Made by a program: the position numbers and the translations under genes. Of a stretch of DNA of 64,000 nucleotides, positions 9,313-17,638 are shown in pieces; the stretch's first letter is position 1, and every line of letters begins with the position of its first letter. The notes under the pieces were generated by a model. The model did not search any database, was not told the origin of the DNA, and saw only the letters and a list, made by a program, of their open reading frames with translations. Source of the DNA: Arthrobacter sp. CAN_C5 (GTDB lineage: Bacteria; Actinomycetota; Actinomycetes; Actinomycetales; Micrococcaceae); the NCBI RefSeq assembly GCF_017875735.1, contig NZ_JAGGMZ010000001.1, positions 620,001 through 684,000 of the forward strand. Direction: 5' to 3'.

Positions 9313-10932
9313 TTATTCGTTGATCAGTGTGTCGCTGATGATGTTGCCCTCGCTGCTGGTCACCACGCAGTCCACCCGGCGGTCGCCCTCGGACCAGGAC
9401 CCCTGGCGCGGGGTCACGCGGAGGAGCTCAAGGCTTTCGTAGCGGGCGGCGGTGCCTTCATCCAGGTCGACGCCGTCGCACACCTCCTGCGCGCGGAGTG
9501 CCAGCGCGTCATCGCCAGGGAACGCATCGCCCTCGGCGTAGAACGCTGTGGCCAGGAGTTGGGCGTTGTGCGGGGTTGAGCAGGTGACCACCGTGGACTC
9601 GCTGTTGATATCCACGAAGTCCCGCAGGCACTGGCCCTCCTCGATGTCGAGAGGCAGCACGTTCTCGGCGATGATGCCGTCGGCTCCGGGGGTGCCGTTG
9701 ACCACTGGCTCCCGGTCAGGAGTGGCTGTGAGCCCGCCGATCAGGGCGATCAGTCCCCAGATCAGCAGGCCGAGCGCCAGCAGGCCGAGCAGGGCACCAC
9801 CGATGAGGAGGTTGCGGTTGCGAGGGCTCTTGCCGGGGTCCTGCCGTCCCTCACCACGGGCGGGGTGGGCGCCAGCCGCCGGGAGGCCGTAGGGGCCCCC
9901 GGATGGAACAGCGCCGGACTGTGCTTTTTTGGACGGTGCAGCGCCGGACTGTGCTTTTTTGGACGGTGCAGCGCCGGACTGTGCTTTTTCGGACGGTGCA
10001 GCGCCGGGGTTGGCATGAGCGGTGCCAACGACGACGGCGGGGGGAGCGCCGGGCGCAGCGGAATCGGCGTCGGGGGAATCCGGGGTGGTTCCCATCTGGG
10101 TGCCGTGCTCAGTCTGGTCGAAGAGTTCGTCCCATCGCTGTTCATCTGTTGCGGCGGGGGTCCACCGTGGCGCCTCACCGTCGGCGGCGAAGCTCGGAAG
10201 GGAGCGAGTGGTGTCGTTGCTGTCCAGAGGGCCACCGAACGGGTTTGCGTTCTCACCTACAGAAGCATCACCCACAGCAGGAGCATCGGCAACCGGAGCA
10301 GCAGCGTCGGGCGCTGCAATGTCGGAACCTGGGCCGCGGGATTCTGGAGCTCCGGATTCTGGAGCGTCGGAGTCTGGCGCCCCGTTCGCATCCTCAGCGG
10401 AACCGTCAATGGCAGCTTCGGCCGGGCGAGTGGCGGAGGTGCCGTCGACCTCTGGCGTTCCCCGTGTGGTGCTTGCAGCAGCGTCGGCGTCAGGGGTTTC
10501 GCCCGCAGCGGCGGGAACCTCCGCAGTGGTATCACCGGCTGCTCCGCCGGCAGGAGCAGTGCCTGCTGGTGCCGCCTGGGACGCCGGGTCGGAGGCGGGA
10601 ACGGTTCCCGCGACGAGCGCCCCGGCATCGAGCGCTTCCTGCTCGACCCTGCGGGCCTCGGCCGCAGTCTCCTCCAGTGATGCGGCGCGTGCCGTGTCCT
10701 CGCTGATTCTCGCCGGGTTCAGGGATGGTTCGACGAGGTGCAGGTCGTCGGCGGAGACTGACAATTCTGGTTCAACGGTTTCGGGGGATACCTCGGCGTC
10801 GGCAAGCTCGACGGCATCCGCATCCACCAGCTGGGGTTCGTCCACGTGAAACGGGTCAACCTGCGGTGGCTGCGTGTCGTTGTGGTCCGGCTCAGCTTCG
10901 GAGTCCCGAGGAGTGTGCTCCTGATCGCTCAT
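9313..10932 (-). CDS. Septum-formation-family membrane protein with low-complexity N-terminus
   Basis: 539 residues. Residues 1 to about 365 are acidic and Ala/Pro/Ser-rich low-complexity sequence, presumably cytoplasmic and disordered, including a 10-residue repeat (APSKKAQSGA) copied about 3.5 times. A single membrane segment spans about 373-400 (LLIGGALLGLLALGLLIWGL). The C-terminal outside domain of about 120 residues has Cys residues in the patterns EEGQCLRDF, VTCSTPHNAQ, AQEVCDG and RRVDCVV; this matches the Septum_form (PF13845) actinobacterial family, which has an envelope role of uncertain mechanism. The predicted orientation is N-in, C-out. The long linker is unusual compared with small family members. 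Confidence 0.75.
   Translation of the reverse strand: MSDQEHTPRDSEAEPDHNDTQPPQVDPFHVDEPQLVDADAVELADAEVSPETVEPELSVSADDLHLVEPSLNPARISEDTARAASLEETAAEARRVEQEALDAGALVAGTVPASDPASQAAPAGTAPAGGAAGDTTAEVPAAAGETPDADAAASTTRGTPEVDGTSATRPAEAAIDGSAEDANGAPDSDAPESGAPESRGPGSDIAAPDAAAPVADAPAVGDASVGENANPFGGPLDSNDTTRSLPSFAADGEAPRWTPAATDEQRWDELFDQTEHGTQMGTTPDSPDADSAAPGAPPAVVVGTAHANPGAAPSEKAQSGAAPSKKAQSGAAPSKKAQSGAVPSGGPYGLPAAGAHPARGEGRQDPGKSPRNRNLLIGGALLGLLALGLLIWGLIALIGGLTATPDREPVVNGTPGADGIIAENVLPLDIEEGQCLRDFVDINSESTVVTCSTPHNAQLLATAFYAEGDAFPGDDALALRAQEVCDGVDLDEGTAARYESLELLRVTPRQGSWSEGDRRVDCVVTSSEGNIISDTLINE
9901..10008. repeat. 30-bp tandem repeat inside the septum-family gene
   Basis: About 3.6 direct copies of a 30-bp unit (9901-9930, 9931-9960, 9961-9990 and a partial copy from 9991). 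Units differ at only a few bases. Each encodes ten residues (APSKKAQSGA). Two copies keep a run of six T on the plus strand (AAAAAA in the mRNA, Lys-Lys). Being a multiple of three, copy-number change would keep frame. Confidence 0.95.
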
Positions 10933-11219
10933 GGTGTCCCGCCCTGCCTTCGATGTTCTCTCGCGTCCGCCCAGATTATCGGCTCCATAAGTACGACTTT
11001 AGCCAAGTTTTGCCTGCGTCACGCGGGGGCCGGAGATTCCAGTTCCGGCGTCGTGGTTAGCGCGATTTACGGGTGGCCGCGGCGGCGCACGCGGCGGTCG
11101 CGAAAGCATGTAATCTATAGGTACGACAAACTGACCAAATACTCCGGGGCCTCGCTGCAGCCTTGGGCCGATAGGGCCCCAGTGACCACCTCCGGATCGA
11201 CGCAAAAGGGGGTCACGCC

Positions 11220-11459
11220 ATGGGGCGCGGCCGTCAAAAGGCAAAAGCTACCAAGCAGGCTCGGGACATGAAGTATTTCAGTCCCGCAACTGACTACACG
11301 GCACTGCAGCGAGAGCTCACAGGCCCGGGCGAGCGAGCCTCCAAACGTTCGGCGGATCCGATGGAGCCGGTCGAACCAGATTACTCGGCTTACGCGGACA
11401 AGTACGCTGATGTGGTCGATGATGACGAGGATGACGGCGGATCACGCCGCACCGGTTAA
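11220..11459 (+). CDS. DUF3073 family protein
   Basis: A 79-residue, highly charged small protein beginning MGRGRQKAKATKQARDMKYFSP. The GRGRQKAKxTKxARxLKY start is the hallmark of DUF3073 (PF11273), found across actinobacteria next to purM/purF. The basic N-terminus and acidic Asp-rich C-terminus (DDDEDDGG) suggest an RNA- or protein-binding role, but function is unknown. ATG start with strong AAAGGGGGTC upstream. Divergent from the septum-family gene across 287 bp, convergent with purM, and followed immediately by a strong bidirectional terminator. Confidence 0.88.
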   Translation: MGRGRQKAKATKQARDMKYFSPATDYTALQRELTGPGERASKRSADPMEPVEPDYSAYADKYADVVDDDEDDGGSRRTG

Positions 11460-11467
11460 TCTCCTTC

Positions 11468-11533
11468 AAAAAAGTGGGGTACCTGCAAAATAGCCGTCAG
11501 CTGACGGCGATTCTGCAGGTACCCCACTTTTTT
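11468..11533. terminator. Bidirectional intrinsic terminator (66-bp near-perfect palindrome)
   Basis: Arms 11468-11487 and 11514-11533 are perfect 20-bp reverse complements, with A6 at the left end and T6 at the right, so each strand ends in a U-tract. A second perfect palindrome, GCCGTCAGCTGACGGC (11493-11508), fills the centre, with partial pairing between. It lies between convergent DUF3073 and purM and serves both. Confidence 0.93.
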
Positions 11534-11553
11534 GTGCTGGAACCGCGCCTGGC

Positions 11554-12678
11554 CTAGGCGTACTGGCCGACCAGGCGCACGGATCCGCCATCGACACCCT
11601 TGGCGCCCTGCACATAATCCGGTCCGTCGGTGGACTCGTTGGAGGCGTCGGCAATCTGTCCCATCACCCAGGCGGGGACGCCCCGTTCGGTCAGCCGGGC
11701 AATGGCGGCGTCGGCGGCGGGCGCTGACACGACGGCGACCATTCCGACACCAAGGTTGAGCGTGCGCTCTAGGTCAGGCAGCGGGACGGCGCCAAGCTCG
11801 GCCACCAGTTTGAAAATGGCTGGCAGTTCCCAGGTGGACCGGTCCACGGTGGCTTCCAGTCCATGCGGGAGCACCCGGGCCAGATTGGCGGCAAGACCGC
11901 CACCGGTGACGTGGCTGAAGCCGTGGACGCCGGCGTCGTGGGTGACCGGCAGGAAGCGTGCCAGGTCCAGGCAATCGGCGGCGTAGACGCGGGTTGGTTC
12001 GAGGAGTTCCTCGCCGAGGGTGCGGCCCAATTCGCTGACCTGGCGGTCCAGAGCCCAGCCGGCCTGGTTGATGATCCGGCGCACCAGGGAGTAACCGTTG
12101 GAGTGCAGGCCGGACGACGCCATTCCGATGACAATGTCCCCAGCCCGCACCCGGTCCGGGCCGAGTAGCGCGTCGGCTTCGACCACGCCGGTGGCGGCGC
12201 CGGCGACGTCGTACTCGTGTTCGCCCAGGAGACCCGGGTGCTCGGCCGTTTCGCCGCCCACCAGCGCGGTCCCGGCGACCGAGCAGGCCGCGGCGATACC
12301 CCGCACGATGTCGGCGATGCGCTCAGGTACCACCTTGCCGCACGCGATGTAGTCGGTCATGAAGAGGGGCTCCGCGCCCACCACCACAATGTCGTCGACC
12401 ACCATGCCCACCAGGTCAAACCCGATGGTGTCGTGGATGTCCATGGCCTGCGCGATGGCGACCTTGGTGCCGACGCCATCGGTGGACGTCGCCAGGAGGG
12501 GCTTGCGGTAGGTCAGCAGCCGTGACACGTCATACAGGCCAGCGAAACCGCCGACCCCGCCGATAACCTGGGGGCCGTGAGTCGCCCGGACCGCATCCTT
12601 CATCAGCTCGACGGCACGATCACCGGCCTCGACGTCAACTCCGGCGCTGGCATAGGTGATGGGGGAGTTGGTGGTCAT
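11554..12678 (-). CDS. purM: Phosphoribosylformylglycinamidine cyclo-ligase (AIR synthetase)
   Basis: 374 residues; converts FGAM to AIR in de novo purine synthesis using ATP. Family signatures include TSTDGVGTKVAIAQAM, the glycine-rich GMASSGLHSNGYSLVR and VTGGGLAANLARVLP. The open frame extends upstream, but homology starts at MTTNSPITYASAGVDVEAG, so the ATG at 12678 is chosen. This start overlaps the purF stop by four bases (ATGA), so the two are translationally coupled. It is the last gene of a long minus-strand operon and ends just before the palindromic terminator. Confidence 0.96.
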   Translation of the reverse strand: MTTNSPITYASAGVDVEAGDRAVELMKDAVRATHGPQVIGGVGGFAGLYDVSRLLTYRKPLLATSTDGVGTKVAIAQAMDIHDTIGFDLVGMVVDDIVVVGAEPLFMTDYIACGKVVPERIADIVRGIAAACSVAGTALVGGETAEHPGLLGEHEYDVAGAATGVVEADALLGPDRVRAGDIVIGMASSGLHSNGYSLVRRIINQAGWALDRQVSELGRTLGEELLEPTRVYAADCLDLARFLPVTHDAGVHGFSHVTGGGLAANLARVLPHGLEATVDRSTWELPAIFKLVAELGAVPLPDLERTLNLGVGMVAVVSAPAADAAIARLTERGVPAWVMGQIADASNESTDGPDYVQGAKGVDGGSVRLVGQYA

Positions 12679-14234
12679 ACCCGTTCTTTCTTGTCTTCGT
12701 CGGTCAGGACTGCCTCGAACTCGCTGTCGGGCCCGGGGTCGCATCCGTTGGAGCCGGGGTCCTCTGCCGGATCGACCCGTTCGAGCAGGTTTTTCCCCCG
12801 CCGTTCCTCGGCGGGAAGCGCGATGGGGTAGTCGCCGGTGAAACACGCGGTGCAGAGCCGTTCACGGGGCTGCTCGGTCGCGGCAATCATTCCATCCTCG
12901 GAGATGTACGCCAGGCTGTCGGCGCCGATGGAGTTGCTGATCTGTTCCACCGCTGCACCGTTGGCAATCAGTTCTGCGCGGGAGGCGAAGTCGATCCCAT
13001 AGAAGCAGGGCCAGCGGACCGGTGGGGAGGAGATTTTGACGTGGACCGACGCCGCGCCGGCTTCGCGGAGCATCCGTACTACTGCCCGCTGGGTGTTGCC
13101 TCGCACAATCGAGTCGTCCACCACGATGATCCGCTTGCCCCGGATGACCGACTCCAGCGCGTTGAGCTTCAGGCGGATGCCGAGTTGCCGGAGGGTCTGG
13201 CTGGGCTGGATGAAGGTCCGGCCCACGTAAGAGTTCTTGACGAATCCGTGGGCGAACGGGATACCCGACTGCTCGGCGAACCCCACCGCGGCGGGGGTGC
13301 CGGACTCGGGGACGGGGATCACGACGTCGGCCTCGGCCGAGTTCTCGCGGGCCAACTGGCGGCCCATCTCCACGCGTGCCTCATAGACGGAGCGGCCGGC
13401 GATGGCGGCGTCGGGCCGGGCCAGGTAGACGTATTCGAAGACGCAGCCGGCCCTCGTGGGCTCGGCGAATTTACGGGTGCGGACGCCATCCTCGTCGATG
13501 GCGATGAACTCGCCCGGTTCGATTTCCCGGATAAAGCTGGCACCGACAGTGGCGAGGGCTGCCTGCTCGGACGCGACCACCCAGCCGCGTTCCAGCCGGC
13601 CGAGGACGAGCGGGCGGACGCCGTGCGGGTCGCGGGCGGCGTAGAGGGTGCCCTCGTCCATGAAGACGAAGCAGAAGGCGCCGTTGATCTTGGGAAGCAG
13701 TTCCAGGGCTGTCTCCTCGAGGGACCGGCCGTCGTCGCCTGCCAGGAGCGTGGTGACCAGCGCCGTGTCCGAGGTGTTGCCCTGCGCCATTTCGCCGCTG
13801 CGGGGCTTGCCGTGGCGATCGAGGACCATCTGGTACAGGTCTGCCGAGTTGGTGAGGTTGCCGTTGTGGGCGAGCGCTACGGTTCCGACCGCGGTGGCCC
13901 CCAGCGTGGGCTGGGCGTTGGCCCAGTTGGAAGACCCGGTGGTCGAATAGCGGCAGTGCCCGACGGCGATGTGCCCCTCAAGCGTGTTGAGTGTGGTCTC
14001 GTCGAAGACCTGGGACACGAGGCCCATGTCCTTGTAGACGCTGATCCGGGTACCGTCGCTGGTGGCGATGCCCGCAGATTCCTGTCCCCGGTGCTGCAGC
14101 GCGTACAGACCGTAGTAGGCGAGCTTGGCCACCTCCTCGCCGGGGGCCCACACACCGAAGACACCGCAGGCATCCTGGGGTCCCTTCTCGCCTGGAAGAA
14201 GGTCATGGGAAAGAGTACCGTCACCGCGAGCCAT
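12675..14234 (-). CDS. purF: Amidophosphoribosyltransferase
   Basis: 519 residues; catalyses the first committed step of purine synthesis (PRPP plus glutamine to phosphoribosylamine). An N-terminal propeptide precedes catalytic Cys23 (DACGVFGVWA), as in the Bacillus-type enzyme that is processed to expose the nucleophile. The PRPP-binding motif IIVVDDSIVRGNT is present. Cysteines in AGCVFEYVYLARP, WPCFYGIDF and CTACFTGDYP match the ligands of the Bacillus-type [4Fe-4S] cluster, a known oxygen-sensitive stability switch. Overlaps purM by 4 bp and lies 40 bp after a small membrane-protein gene in the same direction. Confidence 0.97.
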   Translation of the reverse strand: MARGDGTLSHDLLPGEKGPQDACGVFGVWAPGEEVAKLAYYGLYALQHRGQESAGIATSDGTRISVYKDMGLVSQVFDETTLNTLEGHIAVGHCRYSTTGSSNWANAQPTLGATAVGTVALAHNGNLTNSADLYQMVLDRHGKPRSGEMAQGNTSDTALVTTLLAGDDGRSLEETALELLPKINGAFCFVFMDEGTLYAARDPHGVRPLVLGRLERGWVVASEQAALATVGASFIREIEPGEFIAIDEDGVRTRKFAEPTRAGCVFEYVYLARPDAAIAGRSVYEARVEMGRQLARENSAEADVVIPVPESGTPAAVGFAEQSGIPFAHGFVKNSYVGRTFIQPSQTLRQLGIRLKLNALESVIRGKRIIVVDDSIVRGNTQRAVVRMLREAGAASVHVKISSPPVRWPCFYGIDFASRAELIANGAAVEQISNSIGADSLAYISEDGMIAATEQPRERLCTACFTGDYPIALPAEERRGKNLLERVDPAEDPGSNGCDPGPDSEFEAVLTDEDKKERV

Positions 14235-14274
14235 TGCATCATTCTCTCACGCGCTGGCCCCAGCAGTTCCATAG

Positions 14275-14706
14275 TCAGTCTGTATGTGACTCGTCGTCGT
14301 AAGTGCGCTCTGCAACGGTCCTGCGGGAGCGCCGGACGCTGATTCGATCAAGGACGAGGACCAGGAGCGCGCCGAGCAGGAGCCCGGGAATCGCGAACAC
14401 CATGATGAAAAAACCGAAGATCGATTCGCGGGTCAGGGTGGGATCGCCGGGGCCAGCGTAGGCGACGATCGCAGCGATGATCACTCCCACCAGCACGCCG
14501 AGTCCCATGAACGGGGCGAACCGCGGTGCGCGGCGGACCGTCACCTCACGGCGGGCGGGGGCTTGGCCCCGGGCGTTGTCGGAGGTGTTACCAGAGGCGC
14601 CGACAAGGGAGTTGTCCGTCGCAGGCGTTTCGTCGGCTGGGGTCGCGGCGTCGGGTGCTGGCACATCTGCGTCCCCGTTGCGGGGTGGGGGTTGCTCTGA
14701 GCTCAT
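14275..14706 (-). CDS. Small two-helix membrane protein (function unknown)
   Basis: 143 residues. The first 60 or so are Pro/Ala/Asp-rich and probably disordered; two clear membrane helices follow (FMGLGVLVGVIIAAIVAYAG and IFGFFIMVFAIPGLLLGALLVLVL), then a short basic and acidic tail. I know similar proteins next to purF in related actinobacteria but no function. It lies between a DUF2079 gene and purF, all transcribed together with 19- and 40-bp gaps, so it is probably co-expressed with purine synthesis. Confidence 0.7.
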   Translation of the reverse strand: MSSEQPPPRNGDADVPAPDAATPADETPATDNSLVGASGNTSDNARGQAPARREVTVRRAPRFAPFMGLGVLVGVIIAAIVAYAGPGDPTLTRESIFGFFIMVFAIPGLLLGALLVLVLDRISVRRSRRTVAERTYDDESHTD

Positions 14707-14725
14707 GCTTTAAGGCTACCGGCGT

Positions 14726-16204
14726 TTAGCCGTTCCGCCTGACCATTTGGTACCCATCGTCCTGGAAGACGGGCTCGTAGGACTCGCCGGGGTAGGTGTC
14801 CTCGGCGTGGGCCGCGGCGTCTTCCGGATGGGTGGGGCCCCAGCTCCAGTCCTGGGTGTCGACGATGAGGAAATCGGGGGGCGGATTCTCGGAGCCCAGC
14901 CAGAACACCTCGGTGTGGGGCACCAGGTATGGCATCAGCACCACCCCGGTCTCCACGGTGGCGCCCTCGGGGATCTGATCCATGAGGCGCTGGGCCGTCT
15001 CCCAACGCTCGGACTGCCGGTAGGTTTCCGGGTCGGCGAGGGCGGCGAGCGGCTGGGTGGGCAGCAGGAGCAGCGCGACGACGGTTACGGCGGGTACGAC
15101 GGCGGTCCCGGCCGCCCGCACCCACCGCCGCTCCGACCGGCGGGACGTGTCAATGGCGTCGATCAGTGCGGCGAACAGGACCGGCATCAGTACGGCGCTG
15201 TAGTGCCACTCGGTGCCCCAGTACACCGGGTTTTCGGCCACGAAACGCCAGGCCAGGGTGGGAACCATGATCAGTGTGAGCGGGGACCTGAGGAAAAGGA
15301 CCCCACCCGCCAGCAGCAGCAGCCACACGGTTTCGTATTTCGCGCTGGCGGAGAAGATCGTCACCACAGCACCGACCGGGTCGGCAAGCATCCCGCGGAC
15401 ATCGATCCGGTCCGAGTAGTCGTACTGGCCGCCGCTGTTGAGCAGGGGCAGGATCACCGCCACGGACAGCAGCATCCAGCCCAGTCCCCAGGCCGCGAGC
15501 CACAGGCCGATCCGGTCGCGGTGCCGCCAGGCGATGACTAACCCGATCGCTGCGACGGTCAGCCCCAGGTCCTCCTTGACGAATACCAGCAGGCCGGCCC
15601 AGACGACGGCGGCGCGCAGCCGCCCGTTGATCATCGCTTCGAGCGCCAGGGCGAGCAGCGGGATGGCGATCGCAATCTCGTGGAACTGGGCTGCGACCGC
15701 GGTCTGCAAGCCCCACGACAGACCGTAGGCCACGCCAAGACAGATGCCGGCAACGGTTCCCAGGCGGCGGATGCCCAGACGGGCGATCACCAGGACCGAT
15801 GCTCCGATCAGGATGTTCTGCAGCACCAGAAGGGTCAGCCCGGAGGGGAAGAAGGCGTAGGCGGGGCCGAGGAGCACCAGCAGCGGGTGGAAGTGGTCGC
15901 CCAGCAGGTTGAATCCGTCCCCCTTGATCGGGACGATGGGCGCATCAAAACCGGCGTAGGCCTTGGCCAGCTGGGTAAAGATGCCGAGGTCCCACGAGGG
16001 GGTGTCCATCCGGTTCCACTGCGCCACGGAGAACACCGTGTAGATGATTGTGACCGTGAGGGCTGTGATCAGTGCGGCGGGTGGCTGCCGACGGAACGCC
16101 GACCCCGTCGACCGGAGACCGTCAGCGATGAAGGAGTGCCGGTGCGCAGAGTGTTGGACGCTCACGGAGTGTGGCGGCCGGTGGTCGGAAACAAGGGCAA
16201 CCAT
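14726..16204 (-). CDS. DUF2079 family integral membrane protein
   Basis: Up to 492 residues, with about ten hydrophobic segments and a C-terminal globular part. The segments [16 protein letters not shown] and [21 protein letters not shown] are characteristic of DUF2079 (PF09852), a family resembling GT-C-type membrane glycosyltransferases with an acidic first loop. Activity is not established. Start is uncertain: ATG 16204 overlaps the upstream gene by 43 bp, while GTG 16165 would overlap its stop by GTGA, as at other junctions in this window, and give 479 residues. Neither has a convincing Shine-Dalgarno. Confidence 0.8.
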   Translation of the reverse strand: MVALVSDHRPPHSVSVQHSAHRHSFIADGLRSTGSAFRRQPPAALITALTVTIIYTVFSVAQWNRMDTPSWDLGIFTQLAKAYAGFDAPIVPIKGDGFNLLGDHFHPLLVLLGPAYAFFPSGLTLLVLQNILIGASVLVIARLGIRRLGTVAGICLGVAYGLSWGLQTAVAAQFHEIAIAIPLLALALEAMINGRLRAAVVWAGLLVFVKEDLGLTVAAIGLVIAWRHRDRIGLWLAAWGLGWMLLSVAVILPLLNSGGQYDYSDRIDVRGMLADPVGAVVTIFSASAKYETVWLLLLAGGVLFLRSPLTLIMVPTLAWRFVAENPVYWGTEWHYSAVLMPVLFAALIDAIDTSRRSERRWVRAAGTAVVPAVTVVALLLLPTQPLAALADPETYRQSERWETAQRLMDQIPEGATVETGVVLMPYLVPHTEVFWLGSENPPPDFLIVDTQDWSWGPTHPEDAAAHAEDTYPGESYEPVFQDDGYQMVRRNG

Positions 16205-16539
16205 TCACTCAGGTCCGCCCGCTGACCGGACGCGGCGACCTTGCCGGCGCTGACGGCGTCGGGCCAGGCCAGTGTTCCGGTGACCAGCCCCAGCCAGGTG
16301 GCAGCGTCGGTTTCCACCACGTTCGGCGGGGTACCCCGGGTATGGCGTGGCCCGGGCACGCACTGCGCCACACCGAAGGGAGGCACCCGCACCTCGACGC
16401 TGTTCCCTGGGACCCGCTCGGCGAGCTCTTCGAGGGTGTAGCGGACTGCGGTTGCCGTATCGGGCCGCGCAGCCGTGCCGGACCGCACCGCGTCCAGGGC
16501 AGGTTGGCCCGCTGTGGCGGGGATCCGTCGTCGTGCCAT
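16162..16539 (-). CDS. Sterol-carrier-family (SCP2-like) protein
   Basis: 125 residues, starting [19 protein letters not shown]. The middle ([29 protein letters not shown]) and end ([38 protein letters not shown]) match the SCP2-like fold found in small actinobacterial 'sterol carrier family' proteins and in maleylpyruvate-isomerase-like proteins. It probably binds a hydrophobic ligand; the ligand is unknown. It starts 5 bases after the asparaginase stop and overlaps the DUF2079 gene, so it belongs to the same operon. Confidence 0.75.
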   Translation of the reverse strand: MARRRIPATAGQPALDAVRSGTAARPDTATAVRYTLEELAERVPGNSVEVRVPPFGVAQCVPGPRHTRGTPPNVVETDAATWLGLVTGTLAWPDAVSAGKVAASGQRADLSEWLPLFPTTGRHTP

Positions 16540-16544
16540 AGTGG

Positions 16545-17549
16545 TTAGTCCAGCAAGGCCATGACCGGTGCGGCGAGCCGGAGCTTGCCGACCGGCTCGT
16601 TACCGCCGAGGACAGGCGGCACCACCTTGTCCAGCACGGCGCCCACCTTGTCGACGTCGACCGCACCGGCGGCCGCCAGCAGGGTCAGGCCCACCAGCGT
16701 GGTGGCGCGGATGTTGCCGTCCAGGATCTTCAGGGCCAGGGAGACGCCGGTGTCGGTGCCCATCACGAGCACCCCTTCGGCACCGTTCTTCGAGATGATG
16801 CCCAGATCTTCCATCACCACCGAGTTCTCGCGGCCGCGGCCGTGAACGGCCCACGGGTAATCGAGCATGGCCGTGGCGATGGTCGCCGCGCGGGCGTCAG
16901 CGTGCTTGTCGGACGGCGCCCGGGAGAACTTGCCGATACCGCGGGCCAGCCCCTTCAGGGAGACCGCGGCCAGGGGGGCGCCGCAGCCATCGACGCCCCA
17001 GTGCGCAACCTTCTCCTCGGTGTACTCCTCGATGACCGCGGCAATCCGCTGCTGCAGCGGGTGCGACGGGTCGAGGTAGGTGGAGTGGTCCCAGTTGTTT
17101 TCGGTGCACGCCCACAGGAACGCGGCGTGTTTGCCGGAGCAGTTGAAAGCGATGCGCTGCTTTCCCCGGTCGGTGCGGATCAGCCAGTTGCGGGCTTCCT
17201 CATCCTGGGGCCAGTCGGCCGGGCACTGGAGGTGTTCCTCGGACACTCCGGCGGCGCTGAGCATGGTGCGGACCACGTCCATGTGCTCGTGGGAACCCAC
17301 ATGGCTGGCAGCGGCCAAGGCCACCTGGGGGCCACGCAGCGGCACCCCCGACTGCATCGCGGCGAGGGCCTGGAAGGGCTTGAGGGTGGAGCGGGGGAAG
17401 ACAGGGGAGTTGATATCTCCCAGTTCGGTGACGACTGTCCCGTCCGCGGCCAGGATCACTGCCGAACCCAGGTGCCGGGATTCGATGAAACCGTTGCGTT
17501 CCAGGACGGCGAGGTCGACGGCGTCGGAAGTGGAGAAGGTCTGAGGCAT
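16545..17549 (-). CDS. Asparaginase (L-asparaginase II family)
   Basis: 334 residues, of the PF06089 family, which is distinct from the classical E. coli asparaginases. Features include [55 protein letters not shown] and [13 protein letters not shown], the conserved Ser/Thr, His, Lys and Cys patches of the family. Predicted to hydrolyse asparagine or a related amide in the cytoplasm. The open frame extends 24 codons upstream, but homology and position favour ATG 17549. First gene of a probable operon running to purM; release of aspartate would feed purine synthesis, which is an inference. Confidence 0.85.
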   Translation of the reverse strand: MPQTFSTSDAVDLAVLERNGFIESRHLGSAVILAADGTVVTELGDINSPVFPRSTLKPFQALAAMQSGVPLRGPQVALAAASHVGSHEHMDVVRTMLSAAGVSEEHLQCPADWPQDEEARNWLIRTDRGKQRIAFNCSGKHAAFLWACTENNWDHSTYLDPSHPLQQRIAAVIEEYTEEKVAHWGVDGCGAPLAAVSLKGLARGIGKFSRAPSDKHADARAATIATAMLDYPWAVHGRGRENSVVMEDLGIISKNGAEGVLVMGTDTGVSLALKILDGNIRATTLVGLTLLAAAGAVDVDKVGAVLDKVVPPVLGGNEPVGKLRLAAPVMALLD

Positions 17550-17583
17550 GAGACAAGTATCGCTTATCGGCTGCGGGGTGGAG

Positions 17584-17624
17584 CTTGTGCCCACCGAAGG
17601 GAACGGACATCCGGTGGGCACAAG
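17584..17624 (-). terminator. Stem-loop terminator after the molybdopterin oxidoreductase
   Basis: A perfect 13-bp stem (17584-17596 with 17612-17624; arm CTTGTGCCCACCG) and a 15-base loop, directly downstream of the minus-strand oxidoreductase that ends at 17639 and upstream of the asparaginase start. No clear U-tract follows, so efficiency is uncertain. Confidence 0.6.
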
Positions 17625-17638
17625 TGGGGGGTGGCAGG

